From Luteimonas suaedae (GTDB lineage: Bacteria > Pseudomonadota > Gammaproteobacteria > Xanthomonadales > Xanthomonadaceae), in assembly GCF_008312895.1 (NCBI RefSeq), contig NZ_VSSP01000002.1, positions 310,001 to 374,000 of the forward strand: a stretch of 64,000 nt of DNA, in the 5' to 3' direction. This document shows positions 1 through 9,876 of this stretch, piece by piece. The notes beneath the pieces were generated by a model, which was not told the origin of the DNA, ran no database searches, and was given only the letters and a program-made list of their open reading frames with translations. Position 1 is the first letter of the stretch. Each line of letters starts with the position of its first letter. Made by a program: the position numbers and the translations under genes.

Positions 1-2
1 AC

Positions 3-578
3 TCGCTCACCAGCAGCTGGATCACGCCGCGACTGCCCGCCTTCGCCGCCGCGCATCCCGACATCCGCCTGCACATCGATACCGAGATCGCGCTGACCCG
101 GTTCGACGACGGCGGACCCGACCTCGGCATCCGCCACGGTCCCGGCCACTGGCCGGGGCTGGTGGCGCGGCGCCTGATGGGCGAGACCATGTTCCCGGTC
201 GCCGCCCCCACCCTGCCCGGCGTCGACCGGATCCGCTCCGCCAACGACATCGTCGACCTGCCGCTGATCGCCGACAACACGCGCCAGGGTTGGCACGACT
301 GGTTCCGGCACGCGGACTGCCATGGCGCCCGCGTCGACGCGCGCTACGTCTTCAGCGACAGCACCGATGTGCTGGAAGCCGCGGCGCAGGGGCTCGGCGT
401 CGGCCTGGCGCGCCAGCGCATCGTCGCGCCGTGGCTGAAATCCGGACGTCTGCGGCAGCTGCCGGGGCCCGAACTCATGGGCCGCTTCGGCTACTACATC
501 GTCCATCCCGCCCACCGCCGCCTGCGCCCGGCCGCGCAGATCTTCATCGACTGGCTGCTGGCGCAGCCGCTCGACTGA
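3..578 (+). CDS. LysR-family transcriptional regulator, C-terminal part (5' truncated by window edge)
   Basis: Open from the window edge with no start codon; TGA stop at 576-578. The 191 visible residues form the periplasmic-binding-protein-like effector domain of a LysR regulator. The pattern near the start (SSWITPRLPAFAAAHPDIRL) and the LGIRHG-x-G stretch resemble the GcvA/AmpR-like group. The N-terminal helix-turn-helix lies outside the window, so neither target genes nor effector can be named. LysR regulators are usually divergent from a target, which would lie upstream and out of view. The downstream REP-rich gap suggests the transcript ends soon after the stop. Confidence 0.85.
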   Translation, partial: SLTSSWITPRLPAFAAAHPDIRLHIDTEIALTRFDDGGPDLGIRHGPGHWPGLVARRLMGETMFPVAAPTLPGVDRIRSANDIVDLPLIADNTRQGWHDWFRHADCHGARVDARYVFSDSTDVLEAAAQGLGVGLARQRIVAPWLKSGRLRQLPGPELMGRFGYYIVHPAHRRLRPAAQIFIDWLLAQPLD

Positions 579-633
579 GCCCGGGCATTGCCGCTGGAAA
601 TACCGGCATTCGCTTGCCATGCCCGTTGTCCTG

Positions 634-779
634 GTAGGAGGGGCTTCAGCCCCGACCACGCTCGGACGAGTAGAAAATGCTTTCTGCCGTTGTTTCCCTT
701 CGCAACGCGCGGCGGCGCGTTCATCATGGTCACCGCCGATGCGTCTGCCTGGCGCGGTCGAGGCTGAAGCCCCTCCTAC
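634..779. repeat. REP pair (BIME-like), family 1 copy 1
   Basis: Two inverted arms, GTAGGAGGGGCTTCAGCCCC at 634-653 and its near-complement at 756-779, flank about 100 bases. The inner right part matches the copy at 20703-20844 over much of its length. The head GTAG followed by a GC palindrome (GGGGCTTCAGCCCC) is the hallmark of REP sequences mobilised by RAYT transposases; no RAYT gene is in the window. It fills the LysR-to-S4 gap, which shows nothing else recognisable. Confidence 0.85.
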
Positions 780-863
780 AGGGGGAGGCGGAGGGAGTGA
801 ACATCGATACCGCCGGGCGCGGACTGCGCTAGTCTCGTGCGGACATCTCCCGCCAGGTCCGCC

Positions 864-1091
864 ATGTCCCGCATCGACTTCCAACTCGACCGCAGCCACG
901 TCGAGCTCAACCAGCTGCTGAAACTGAGCGGCCTCTGCGACAGCGGCGGCGCCGGCAAGGCGCTGGTCGCGGCCGGCGAGGTGCGCGTCGACGGCGTCGT
1001 CGAGACGCGCAAGACCTGCAAGATCCGCGCCGGCCAGGTGGTCGCGGTCGGCGACGCCGAGATCCACGTGTTGCCGGAAGAAGCGCCATGA
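864..1091 (+). CDS. Small S4-domain RNA-binding protein (YbcJ-like)
   Basis: 75 residues, essentially one S4 RNA-binding fold. Residues 6-20 (QLDRSHVELNQLLKL) begin the alpha-L module, followed by the typical GGAGKALVAAGEVRVDG and the KTCKIRAGQVV turn. YbcJ-type S4 proteins are thought to bind structured RNA, but their role is poorly defined. An upstream in-frame start at 837 would add nine unsupported residues; the ATG at 864 matches the family length. Its TGA overlaps the ATG of lemA (ATGA at 1088-1091), so the two are probably translationally coupled. Confidence 0.85.
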   Translation: MSRIDFQLDRSHVELNQLLKLSGLCDSGGAGKALVAAGEVRVDGVVETRKTCKIRAGQVVAVGDAEIHVLPEEAP

Positions 1092-1645
1092 CCCTGACCG
1101 CAGTGCTCGTCGCACTGGCGCTGGCGGTGCTGGCGTGGGCCGTATTCGCCTACAACCGGCTGGTACGGCTGCGCAACCAGGTGCGTGCCGCCTGGGCCGA
1201 CATCGACGTGCAGCTGATCCGCCGCCACGACCTGGTGCCGCAGCTGGTGTCGGCGGTGCGCGCCTATGCCGGCCACGAAGCGGCGGTGCTGGAAGCGGTG
1301 ACGGAACTGCGTGCGCAGGCGCTGACCCAGACCGCACCGTCAAAGCTCGGCGAGCTGGAGTCGGCGCTGGAACAGGGCATCGGCCGCCTGCTGGTGTTGA
1401 AGGAAGCCTACCCCGAGCTCAAGGCCAGCGAGAACTTCGCGCAGTTGCAGCGCGACCTGGTGGACGTGGAACAACATCTGCAATACGCGCGGCGTTTCTA
1501 CAACGGTGCGGTCCGCGACTACAACGACGCGACCCAGCGTGTTCCCGATATGGCGATTGCGCGCGGCTTCGGGTTCGCACCGGCGGAGTTCTTCCAGACC
1601 GGCGCGGACGAGCGCACGGCACCGGCGGTGGAACTGCCGCGATGA
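1088..1645 (+). CDS. lemA: LemA family membrane protein
   Basis: 185 residues: an N-terminal hydrophobic segment (about 4-22) and then a helical bundle. The family signature RLRNQVRAAWADIDVQLIRR begins near residue 27 and runs into RHDLVPQLV. LemA proteins are inner-membrane-anchored with a small N-terminal tail; their molecular role is unsettled. The stop overlaps the next start (ATGA, 1642-1645). LemA plus a DUF2207 protein is a recurrent pair in bacteria and suggests a shared envelope function. Confidence 0.92.
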   Translation: MTLTAVLVALALAVLAWAVFAYNRLVRLRNQVRAAWADIDVQLIRRHDLVPQLVSAVRAYAGHEAAVLEAVTELRAQALTQTAPSKLGELESALEQGIGRLLVLKEAYPELKASENFAQLQRDLVDVEQHLQYARRFYNGAVRDYNDATQRVPDMAIARGFGFAPAEFFQTGADERTAPAVELPR

Positions 1646-3405
1646 CCAGGTTGCTGGCGCTGCTGGCGCTGATCGCGGCGTTCGCCTGCGCCATGCCGCT
1701 GGCCGCGCAGGACACGGAAGCGGCATCGTCCGCCGGCGAACGCATCCTCGCCTACGACAGCGAGGTCGAGGTCCACGAAGACGGCGGCCTGGAGATCACC
1801 GAGCGCATCCGCGTGCGCGCCGAAGGCAGTAATATTCGCCGCGGCATCTATCGCGACTTCCCCACCCGCTATCGCGACCGCGTCGGCAACCGGGTGGTGG
1901 TGGACTTCGAGGTGCTGGAGGTGCTGCGCGACGGCACGCCGGAGCCCTGGTTCACCGAGCGCCGCGCCAATGGCGTACGCGTCAACACCGGCAATGACGA
2001 CTTCCTGCCGGTGCCGGCCGTCTACACCTACACCCTGCGCTACCGCACCACCCGCCAGCTCGGTTTCTTCGACGACCACGACGAGCTGTATTGGAACGCG
2101 ATCGGCCACGGCTGGGCATTCGCAATCGACGCCGGCAGCGTCGAGGTACGCTTGCCGCAGCCGGTCGCGGAAGCGGACATGACCATCGCCGGATACACCG
2201 GCCCGCAGGGCGCGCGCGGCCAAGACGTCCGCGGCACGCTGCCGGCGCCGGGCGTGGCGCGCTGGACCCTCACCGGGCCGCTGGCGCCGGGCGAGGGCCT
2301 GACGATCGTGCTGGAGTTCCCCAAGGGCGTCGTTGCCGAGCCGTCGCGCACGCAGCAGCTGCTGTGGTTGCTCAACGACAACCGCGGCCTGCTGCTGGGC
2401 CTGGCCGGCCTGCTGGCGCTGCTGGGCTACTGCGTGGTGCGCTGGCGCCGGATCGGGCGCGATCCGGCCGCGGGCACGGTCATCGTCCGCTACGAACCAC
2501 CCGCCGGCTACTCCCCCGCCGGGCTGCGCTACATGAGGCGCATGGCCCACGACAGCCGCGCGTTCACCGCCGACCTACTGGCCTGCGCGGTGGAGGGCGC
2601 GGTGGTGATCCATCGCGACAAGGGCCTGCTGAGCGACAGCTGGCGTGTCGAACGCACGGCCGATCCCGGACAGGCGCCACCCGAGCGCATCGCCCTGCTG
2701 CAGAAGCTGCTGCCGCGGATTGGCGCATCGCTGGAAATGCGAAACAGCAATGCCAGCACTTTTCAGGCGGCGATGCACGAGCACGCAACACGGCTGAAGC
2801 AGCGTTTCCAGCCGGCGCTGTTCGAACGCAACGGCGGCAGCATCGCCATCGCGGTGTTGATCATGGTGGCGTCGCTGGCAGCGGCCTTCGCGCTCGGCAT
2901 CGGCACCGGATCGGGCGTGCTGCTGCTGATCCCGGTGGCGGCCGCCATGCTGGTGACGGTGATCGTGTTCGCCATCGTCATCGCGGCGCCGACCGTGGAC
3001 GGGCGACGGCTGCTGGACGAGATCGAGGGCTTCCGTCGCTATCTGCAAGTCGCCGAACAACAGGACCTGCAGCAGCTGCAGGCGCCCGGGACCGCGGAAC
3101 CGGAATTGGACGCAGGCCGCTTCGAGCACCTGCTGCCGTACGCGGTGGCGCTCGACGTGGAGGACGCCTGGACCAAAAAGTTCACCCTCACCGTCGGCAC
3201 CGCGGCGGCCGCTGCGACCACCGCATCGATTGCCTGGTACCGCGGTGGCGGCGTCAGCGATCTCGGCAGCCTGACCAAGGCGGTCGGCAGCAGCCTGAGC
3301 TCGCAGATCGCCTCCTCGTCGACCCCGCCCGGCAGTGCCTCCGGCGGCGGTGGCGGCGGCTTCTCGGGCGGCGGCGGCGGTGGCGGCGGAGGCGGCGGAC
3401 GCTAG
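1642..3405 (+). CDS. DUF2207 domain-containing membrane protein with glycine-rich tail
   Basis: 587 residues. A signal peptide (1 to about 22, ending near LAAQ) leads into an extracytoplasmic beta-rich DUF2207 domain (about 35-235). A membrane helix follows at about 248-267, then a cytoplasmic stretch and two more helices at about 400-420 and 424-449. The last 20 residues are nearly all glycine, typical of this family, whose members often end in a Gly/Ser-rich or Gly-His tail. No enzymatic motif is visible and the function is unknown. The start is set by the ATGA overlap with lemA; a much longer open frame upstream belongs to lemA in another frame. Confidence 0.9.
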   Translation: MTRLLALLALIAAFACAMPLAAQDTEAASSAGERILAYDSEVEVHEDGGLEITERIRVRAEGSNIRRGIYRDFPTRYRDRVGNRVVVDFEVLEVLRDGTPEPWFTERRANGVRVNTGNDDFLPVPAVYTYTLRYRTTRQLGFFDDHDELYWNAIGHGWAFAIDAGSVEVRLPQPVAEADMTIAGYTGPQGARGQDVRGTLPAPGVARWTLTGPLAPGEGLTIVLEFPKGVVAEPSRTQQLLWLLNDNRGLLLGLAGLLALLGYCVVRWRRIGRDPAAGTVIVRYEPPAGYSPAGLRYMRRMAHDSRAFTADLLACAVEGAVVIHRDKGLLSDSWRVERTADPGQAPPERIALLQKLLPRIGASLEMRNSNASTFQAAMHEHATRLKQRFQPALFERNGGSIAIAVLIMVASLAAAFALGIGTGSGVLLLIPVAAAMLVTVIVFAIVIAAPTVDGRRLLDEIEGFRRYLQVAEQQDLQQLQAPGTAEPELDAGRFEHLLPYAVALDVEDAWTKKFTLTVGTAAAAATTASIAWYRGGGVSDLGSLTKAVGSSLSSQIASSSTPPGSASGGGGGGFSGGGGGGGGGGGR

Positions 3406-3816
3406 CCGCGCATCCGGCCGGCCGCGCGGTACTGCGGATCGCGTCACCTGCACAAAGCCCGCGCCCGTGTCGAGGCGTTTCCTGCCTGTCACTGGACTTG
3501 CCCCCCCTCATCTGCGCCGCATCGCCAGCCGGGCTGCGCGGGAACAGCGAACGGCCCTCAGGCATCGAGAACGTCGACGGGACGGTCATGTCCGGCCGAT
3601 CTGGCAGACGCAGCGAGAAGGGCATCGTTGTGCGGCTCGCCTCCGTAGGCGCGCGTCATGCGCGCGATGCCGCGGGTGTATCCGGTCGCGGTCGTCGGCG
3701 ACCCGACGCGAACCGGAAGGCGCGCCGGTGGCCGGAATCGCGCGTCGGCGAAATGCCCGCGGCATCGCGCGCATGGCGCGCTCCTACGGAGGGCCGCGCG
3801 AAGCGGCCTGCCCGGA
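3406..3816. other. Convergent intergenic region, no gene
   Basis: Lies between the 3' ends of the DUF2207 gene and fabF. I see no coding sequence with a family match. Its second half is a long inverted repeat (3641-3791). The first part is GC-rich sequence without recognisable signals. No U-run terminator is evident for either flanking gene. Confidence 0.7.
3641..3791. repeat. REP pair, family 2 copy 1 (GTAGG..GCGCGC..ATGC type)
   Basis: Arms of about 36 bases (3641-3676 and 3756-3791) are near-perfect inverted complements, each beginning from the outside with CTCCGTAGG and ending at CCGCGGG. Each arm carries its own palindrome, GCGCGCxxxATGCGCGC. The same arm design recurs at 17048-17191, and a half copy lies at 52576-52600. 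The GTAG head places it among REP elements. Confidence 0.8.
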
Positions 3817-5055
<1,239 letters not shown>

Positions 5056-5237
5056 TGAACTACTCCTCATTCGGTTCGTTGCGCATGCCATCGCGTCGGC
5101 GATGCCGCGCCGGAAACGCACGAGGCCGCGTCTGCGGCCCCGTGTCTGTCACCGCCGCGCGCGCGCCGGAAACCGGAGCGGTCGCGGCCTGGACGGCGGC
5201 GCGGCCCTGCGGGCGGCGCCATCGTCGCAGAACGCCG

Positions 5238-5477
5238 TTACGATTTGACGTGGGCCTTGATGTAGTCGATGGCCTGCTGCACCGAGGTGATCTTCTCGGC
5301 TTCCTCGTCCGGGATCTCGCACTCGAACTCTTCCTCGAGCGCCATCACCAGCTCCACGGTATCCAGCGAATCGGCACCGAGATCGTCGACGAAGGAAGCG
5401 CTCGGGCTGACCTCCTCTTCCTTGACGCCCAGTTGTTCGATCACGATTTTCTTGACGCGCTCTTCGATGCTGCTCAT
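5238..5477 (-). CDS. acpP: Acyl carrier protein
   Basis: 79 residues, very acidic, four-helix ACP. The phosphopantetheine attachment serine is S37 in the invariant [10 protein letters not shown] motif. It carries growing acyl chains for FabD/H/G/F and for lipid A and phospholipid synthesis. The ATG at 5477 gives the canonical [10 protein letters not shown] start; a 31-residue upstream extension is rejected. It sits between fabG and fabF, as in Escherichia coli. Confidence 0.98.
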   Translation of the reverse strand: MSSIEERVKKIVIEQLGVKEEEVSPSASFVDDLGADSLDTVELVMALEEEFECEIPDEEAEKITSVQQAIDYIKAHVKS

Positions 5478-5594
5478 ATAGGTCTCGCTCCGGGGAAGGC
5501 CCTGACGGCCGCCTAGTTTAAGGGAAAGCCGGGCAATCGGCGATCGACGCCGAAGCCCGTTTCGGTTCAAGGGCTTGCAGCCCCTGGGAAAGCG

Positions 5595-6338
5595 TTACGG
5601 CATGTACATGCCGCCATTCACGTGCAGGGTCTCGCCGGTGATGTAGGCGGCGGCGGGACCGGCGAGGAAGACCACCGCGCGGGCGATGTCGGCCGGATCG
5701 CCCAGCCGCCCCAGCGCGATCTGGCCGACCAGCGCCTGCTTCGAGGCCTCCGGCAGGTCGCGGGTCATGTCGGTGGCGATGAAACCGGGCGCGACCACGT
5801 TGACGGTCACCCCGCGCGAGCCGACCTCCCTGGCCAGCGATTTGCTGAAGCCGATGATCCCGGCCTTGGCGGCGGCGTAGTTGGCCTGGCCGGGGTTGCC
5901 GGTCACGCCGACCACCGAGGCGATGTTGATGATGCGGCCCTTGCGCGCCTTCATCATGCCGCGCATCGTCGCCTTGCAGGTGCGGTAGACGCTGCTGAGA
6001 TTGGTGTCGAGGATCGCCTGCCAGTCCTCGTCCTTCATCCGCATCAGCAGGTTGTCGCGGGTGATGCCGGCGTTGTTGACCAGGATGCCGATCGTGCCGA
6101 ACTCCTTGCCGATCGCGTCGATCAGCGCCTCGACTGCGGCGCCGTCGACCACGTCGAGCACCCGCCCATGCCCGCCCGCGGCGGCCAGCCGCTCGCCTAT
6201 CGCGCGCGCCCCGGCCTCGGTGGTGGCGGTGCCGACCACGGTCGCGCCCTGCGCGGCCAGTTCGTCGGCGATCGCTGCGCCGATGCCGCGGCTGGCGCCG
6301 GTGACCAGGGCGATCTCGCCTTGCAATGGTTGTGTCAT
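5595..6338 (-). CDS. fabG: 3-oxoacyl-[acyl-carrier-protein] reductase
   Basis: 247 residues, classical short-chain dehydrogenase. It reduces beta-ketoacyl-ACP with NADPH. Visible motifs are the cofactor loop TGASRGIG (13-20), NNAG (88-91), and the catalytic S141, Y154 and K158 (YAAAK). The C-terminal INGG-type end reads LHVNGGMYMP. Fourth gene of the yceD-rpmF-fabH-fabD-fabG-acpP-fabF cluster, 113 bases after fabD. Confidence 0.97.
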   Translation of the reverse strand: MTQPLQGEIALVTGASRGIGAAIADELAAQGATVVGTATTEAGARAIGERLAAAGGHGRVLDVVDGAAVEALIDAIGKEFGTIGILVNNAGITRDNLLMRMKDEDWQAILDTNLSSVYRTCKATMRGMMKARKGRIINIASVVGVTGNPGQANYAAAKAGIIGFSKSLAREVGSRGVTVNVVAPGFIATDMTRDLPEASKQALVGQIALGRLGDPADIARAVVFLAGPAAAYITGETLHVNGGMYMP

Positions 6339-6451
6339 GTGTTTGCTCCCAACAGCGGTGCTTTGCCGCGGATTATCGCGGATGAACGCGGATAAAGCCT
6401 TTCAGAACCAAAAGCCTTATCCGTGTTTGTCCGCGTTGATCCGTGGCTGGA

Positions 6452-7396
6452 TCACGCCTTCCAATCCGCCAATGCGGCGTCGAAATCGCCGGGCGTGCCG
6501 AGCGCGCGCGCGTCGAGCGTCTTGTCGATGCGCTTGGCTAGTCCGGTCAGCACCTTGCCGGGCCCGCACTCGCCGATCCGCCGCACGCCGCGCGCGGCCA
6601 GGGCCTGCACGCAACCTGTCCACTGCACCGGCAGGTAGAGCTGGCGCACCAGCGCGTCGCGGATCGACTGCACGCCCTCGTGGACCTCGGCATCGACGTT
6701 CTGCACCACCGGCAGTTCCGGTTCGCGCCACGCAAGCGCGGCCATCGTTTCGGACAGGCGGTTGGCGGCGTCGCGCATCAGCGGCGTGTGCGAGGGCACG
6801 CTGACCGCGAGCTTGACCGCCTTGCGCACGCCCTTCTCCGCGAGCAGGCCGAGCGCGCGCTCGACCGCGGCCGCATGCCCGCCGATGACGATCTGGCCCG
6901 GCGAGTTGAAATTCGCCGGCACCACGATCTCCTCGCCGGACGCCTGCGTGCAGATCTCGGCGACCAATGCATCCTCGGCGCCGAGCACCGCGGCCATGCC
7001 GCCGATGCCGGCCGGCGCGGCCGCCTGCATTAGTTGCCCGCGCACGCGCACCAGGCGCGCCGCGTCGCCGAGCGACAGCGCGTTGGCGGCCACCAACGCT
7101 GCGTATTCGCCCAGACTGTGGCCGGCCAGCACCGAAGGCACGGCCCCGCCGTGGGCGCGCCACAGCCGCCACACGGCAATGCCCGCCGCGAGCAACGCGG
7201 GCTGGGTGAACTCGGTGGTGTTGAGGCGGTCTTCGGAGCCGGGCTGCGACAGCGCCCATAGGTCGACGCCGGCGCCCTCGGAGGCCTCGGCGAAATCCTC
7301 GCGAATGGAGGCATGCCGCTCGGCAAGATCGGTCAGCATCCCCGGCGACTGCGAACCCTGGCCAGGGAAAACGAAGGAAAGCTGCGGATCGGTCAC
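6452..7396 (-). CDS. fabD: Malonyl CoA-acyl carrier protein transacylase
   Basis: 314 residues from the GTG at 7396. It transfers malonyl from CoA to ACP. The active-site serine is S94 in AGHSLGEYAA, the partner histidine is H203 (PSHTPL), and the N-terminal oxyanion motif FPGQGSQ starts at residue 10. The GTG gives the family-typical MTDPQLSFVFPGQGSQ start; a TTG ten codons further upstream (7426) is possible. Neither has a convincing ribosome-binding site, so the start is uncertain. Cotranscribed with fabH upstream. Confidence 0.94.
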   Translation of the reverse strand: MTDPQLSFVFPGQGSQSPGMLTDLAERHASIREDFAEASEGAGVDLWALSQPGSEDRLNTTEFTQPALLAAGIAVWRLWRAHGGAVPSVLAGHSLGEYAALVAANALSLGDAARLVRVRGQLMQAAAPAGIGGMAAVLGAEDALVAEICTQASGEEIVVPANFNSPGQIVIGGHAAAVERALGLLAEKGVRKAVKLAVSVPSHTPLMRDAANRLSETMAALAWREPELPVVQNVDAEVHEGVQSIRDALVRQLYLPVQWTGCVQALAARGVRRIGECGPGKVLTGLAKRIDKTLDARALGTPGDFDAALADWKA

Positions 7397-7519
7397 GCGC
7401 ACGTCCGGCGGAGAAAGCAAGCGCAAGATGATACGTGTCCGGGCGCCGGGCTGTCTGTACGAAGGCGTATGTCGCGCCGCTGCCCGTTCCGCGGCGCATG
7501 CGTACGCCGCGGACGGAAC

Positions 7520-8515
7520 TCAGTATCGCAGCAGCGCCGAGCCCCAGGTGAACCCGCCGCCGAAGGCTTCCAGCAGCAGCAGCTGGCCGCGCTGCACCTG
7601 GCCGGAACGGATGGCGTGGTCGAGCGCCAGCGGCACCGAGCCGGACGAGGTGTTGCCGTGCTTGTCGACGGTGACGATCACCCGCTCCATCGGCATGTCC
7701 AGGCGCTTGGCGGTGGCCTCGATGATGCGCAGGTTGGCCTGGTGCGGGATCAGCCAGTCGATGTCGTGGCGGTCCAGGCCGTTGGCCTCGAGCGTTTCCT
7801 CGACCACCGAGTCGAGCGCCTTGACCGCGTACTTGAACACGTCGCTGCCGGCCATCTGGATGCGCACGCCGACGTTCTTCTCGTTTTCCTTGAAGCCGAC
7901 CGAGACCCCGACCGGGTTCCACAGCAGCTCCTTCTTGGCGCCGTCGGCGTGCAGGTGGGTGCTGAGGATGCCGGTCTCGGCATCGGCCTTGAGCACCACC
8001 GCACCGGCGCCGTCGCCAAACAGCACGCAGGTGGTGCGTTCGCTCCAGTCGACCATGCGGGTGAGGGTCTCGGAGCCGACCACGAGCACCGTCCGGGCGT
8101 CGCCCGTACGGATGAACTTGTCGGCGACCGAGATCGCGTAGAGGAATCCGGAGCAGGCGGCGTTGACGTCGAACGCGCCGCAGCCGTTGGCACCGAGCCG
8201 GTGCTGCAGCAGGCAGGCGGTGGACGGGAACACCAGGTCCGGCGTGGTGGTGCCGAGCACGATCAGGTCGAGCTCGTCCGGCTCGACGCCGGCCGACTGC
8301 AGCGCCCGCACCGCGGCGTGATAGGCCAGGTCGCCGGTGGTCTCGCCATCGGCCGCGATGTGGCGCTGGCGAATGCCGGTGCGCGCGGCGATCCACTCGT
8401 CGCTGGTGTCGACGATCTTCGACAGGTCGTCGTTGGTCAGCACTTTGGCCGGCAGATAGCTGCCGGTGCCGGCGATACGCGAGTACACGCGCGGGATCGA
8501 GCCCGATTCGCTCAT
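7520..8515 (-). CDS. fabH: 3-oxoacyl-[acyl-carrier-protein] synthase III
   Basis: 331 residues. KAS III starts fatty-acid synthesis by condensing acyl-CoA with malonyl-ACP. The Cys-His-Asn triad is C121 (NAACSGFLYA), H258 (IPHQANLR) and N288 (KHGNTSSGS). In many bacteria plsX sits directly before fabH. Here the preceding gene is rpmF with only 130 non-coding bases between, so plsX is missing from this position. The chain-length preference cannot be read from sequence alone. Confidence 0.97.
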   Translation of the reverse strand: MSESGSIPRVYSRIAGTGSYLPAKVLTNDDLSKIVDTSDEWIAARTGIRQRHIAADGETTGDLAYHAAVRALQSAGVEPDELDLIVLGTTTPDLVFPSTACLLQHRLGANGCGAFDVNAACSGFLYAISVADKFIRTGDARTVLVVGSETLTRMVDWSERTTCVLFGDGAGAVVLKADAETGILSTHLHADGAKKELLWNPVGVSVGFKENEKNVGVRIQMAGSDVFKYAVKALDSVVEETLEANGLDRHDIDWLIPHQANLRIIEATAKRLDMPMERVIVTVDKHGNTSSGSVPLALDHAIRSGQVQRGQLLLLEAFGGGFTWGSALLRY

Positions 8516-8645
8516 CTTTGGGACTGTCCTCGGCCGGAATGCCCGGCGGCATTCGTGCGGACGACTTCGCGGCGGCCAGGTGAGGACGGCACGGGTGCCA
8601 CGAAGCGTCCGGAACCGCCGTCGGCGACGGCGGCGCGCAACACCA

Positions 8646-8840
8646 TCAGTCGTCGTCGACGATCTTCGACTTGACCTGGATCACCTGCTTGCCGCGGTAG
8701 TAGCCGTCGGCGGTGATGTGGTGGCGCACGTGAGTCTCGCCCGTGGTCGGATCGGTGGACAGCTGCTTGGCGGTCAGCTTGTCGTGTCCGCGACGCATGC
8801 CACGGCGGGAGGGGGAGACGCGGGATTTCTGCACAGCCAT
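8646..8840 (-). CDS. rpmF: 50S ribosomal protein L32
   Basis: 64 residues, rich in Lys/Arg, with the L32 start [20 protein letters not shown]. It is a structural protein of the large ribosomal subunit. It lacks zinc-ribbon cysteines, so it is the C-minus form. The start at 8840 is fixed by the family; an open extension upstream is yceD in another frame. It lies 29 bases after yceD, the conserved yceD-rpmF-fab order coupling ribosome and lipid genes. Confidence 0.97.
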   Translation of the reverse strand: MAVQKSRVSPSRRGMRRGHDKLTAKQLSTDPTTGETHVRHHITADGYYRGKQVIQVKSKIVDDD

Positions 8841-8869
8841 GGGGATCGCTCCAGCAACAGATTCTGTTT

Positions 8870-9376
8870 TCAGTGTTTCTTCAATGCCGCCAACGCCGAG
8901 AACGGGTTGGCGCGTTTTTCCTCGTCCGCCGGCACCGGCCAGTCGCGTTCGACCGATTCCGAACCCGGCACCACCGGCACCAGCGGGACGGCCAGGATCA
9001 GCTCGTCCTCGACCAGTTCCGCCGGCCGCAGCTCGCCGTCCCCGGCCAGCAGCAGCGCCTCGTAGCCCGGCGGCAACGCGGCCTCGTCGGCTTCGTCGCG
9101 GATCAGGCCGAGACGCTGCTCGATGCGCACCGGGTGCAGGAATCGCTGCAGCGTCCGCTGGCACAGCAGCGGCAGCGCGGCTTCGATCCGCAGTTCCGCA
9201 TACGGCACCTGCAGCGCGTCGCGACCGAACCCGAGCGAGAACTCCGCCTCACCCTCGCCGTCCAGCAGCACGTCCCGCAGGCGCGGCATGCCGGACAGCG
9301 GCAGACGCCCCTCGAACACCCGACCCGCGGCGACCATGCGCCAAGCGTCGACGACTTCGGGCACTTGCGCGGACAT
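8870..9376 (-). CDS. yceD: YceD/DUF177 family protein (23S rRNA accumulation protein)
   Basis: 168 residues, acidic, DUF177 family. It contains the family's cysteine-containing core ([17 protein letters not shown]) and the acidic [14 protein letters not shown] motif in the C-terminal half. In E. coli YceD affects 23S rRNA accumulation; its molecular activity is not established. ATG at 9376. A textbook promoter lies immediately upstream and predicts a transcript starting only a few bases before this ATG. First gene of the fab cluster. Confidence 0.92.
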   Translation of the reverse strand: MSAQVPEVVDAWRMVAAGRVFEGRLPLSGMPRLRDVLLDGEGEAEFSLGFGRDALQVPYAELRIEAALPLLCQRTLQRFLHPVRIEQRLGLIRDEADEAALPPGYEALLLAGDGELRPAELVEDELILAVPLVPVVPGSESVERDWPVPADEEKRANPFSALAALKKH

Positions 9377-9386
9377 AAGAGGCGGA

Positions 9387-9415
9387 ATGTTAGGCCCCGC
9401 CCGGGCACCTGTCAA
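9387..9415 (-). promoter_or_regulatory. Sigma-70-type promoter for the yceD-rpmF-fab cluster
   Basis: On the minus strand: a perfect TTGACA (9415-9410), a 17-base spacer and TAACAT (9392-9387). The expected transcription start is near 9380, about four bases from the yceD ATG at 9376, so the mRNA would be leaderless or nearly so. Confidence 0.7.
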
Positions 9416-9509
9416 ACCCGCGCCCGGGCCGCAAGCCCTTGTCCCGGGGGGAGTTTGCTCCTGTCCGGGCGCGGCGGCAGACTGGCGTTTCGTTTCCGGG
9501 GTCATTCAC

Positions 9510-9872
9510 GTGCTGCCGATCCTCGCCTTGTTGCTCACGGTCGTCGTGCTGGCAGCCGCCTGGCTGCTGCTGTCCAGGCGGCGCGGCGGTCGTCGTGAAC
9601 AGGCCTTCGCCCGGGTGCTGGACGCCGCCGACGCCCTCGAGGAGCGCCTGCGCACCGCGCGCGCCGAGATCCAGGCGGTCGCCGGCGACGACGAGAACCC
9701 GGTGCGCGAGGCGCTGCAGGAAATGCTGCGGCAACGGCTGTGGCTGCAGCAGTATGGCGCCGGCGCCACGGTGGAGCAGCTCGACGCGGTACGCGAATCG
9801 ATCGATGCCGCACGCCTGCGCATTGACCAGCAACTGCTGCAGATCGAGCGCGCCCGCGCGCCGCTGCACTAG
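9510..9872 (+). CDS. Uncharacterised single-pass membrane protein with coiled coil
   Basis: 120 residues from a GTG start at 9510. One N-terminal membrane helix (about 2-20, LPILALLLTVVVLAAAWLLL) is followed by basic SRRRGGRR, which predicts a cytoplasmic C-terminal domain. The rest is a long charged helix with Leu/Ala spacing typical of a coiled coil. I recognise no named family. It is divergent from yceD and lies four bases before yceF, so it is probably cotranscribed with it. The GTG start is inferred from where the hydrophobic segment begins. Confidence 0.7.
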   Translation: MLPILALLLTVVVLAAAWLLLSRRRGGRREQAFARVLDAADALEERLRTARAEIQAVAGDDENPVREALQEMLRQRLWLQQYGAGATVEQLDAVRESIDAARLRIDQQLLQIERARAPLH

Positions 9873-9876
9873 CGCC

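Noticed and set aside
1135-1641. N-terminal extension of the DUF2207 protein
   Set aside because: It runs through lemA in another frame; a signal peptide begins at 1642.
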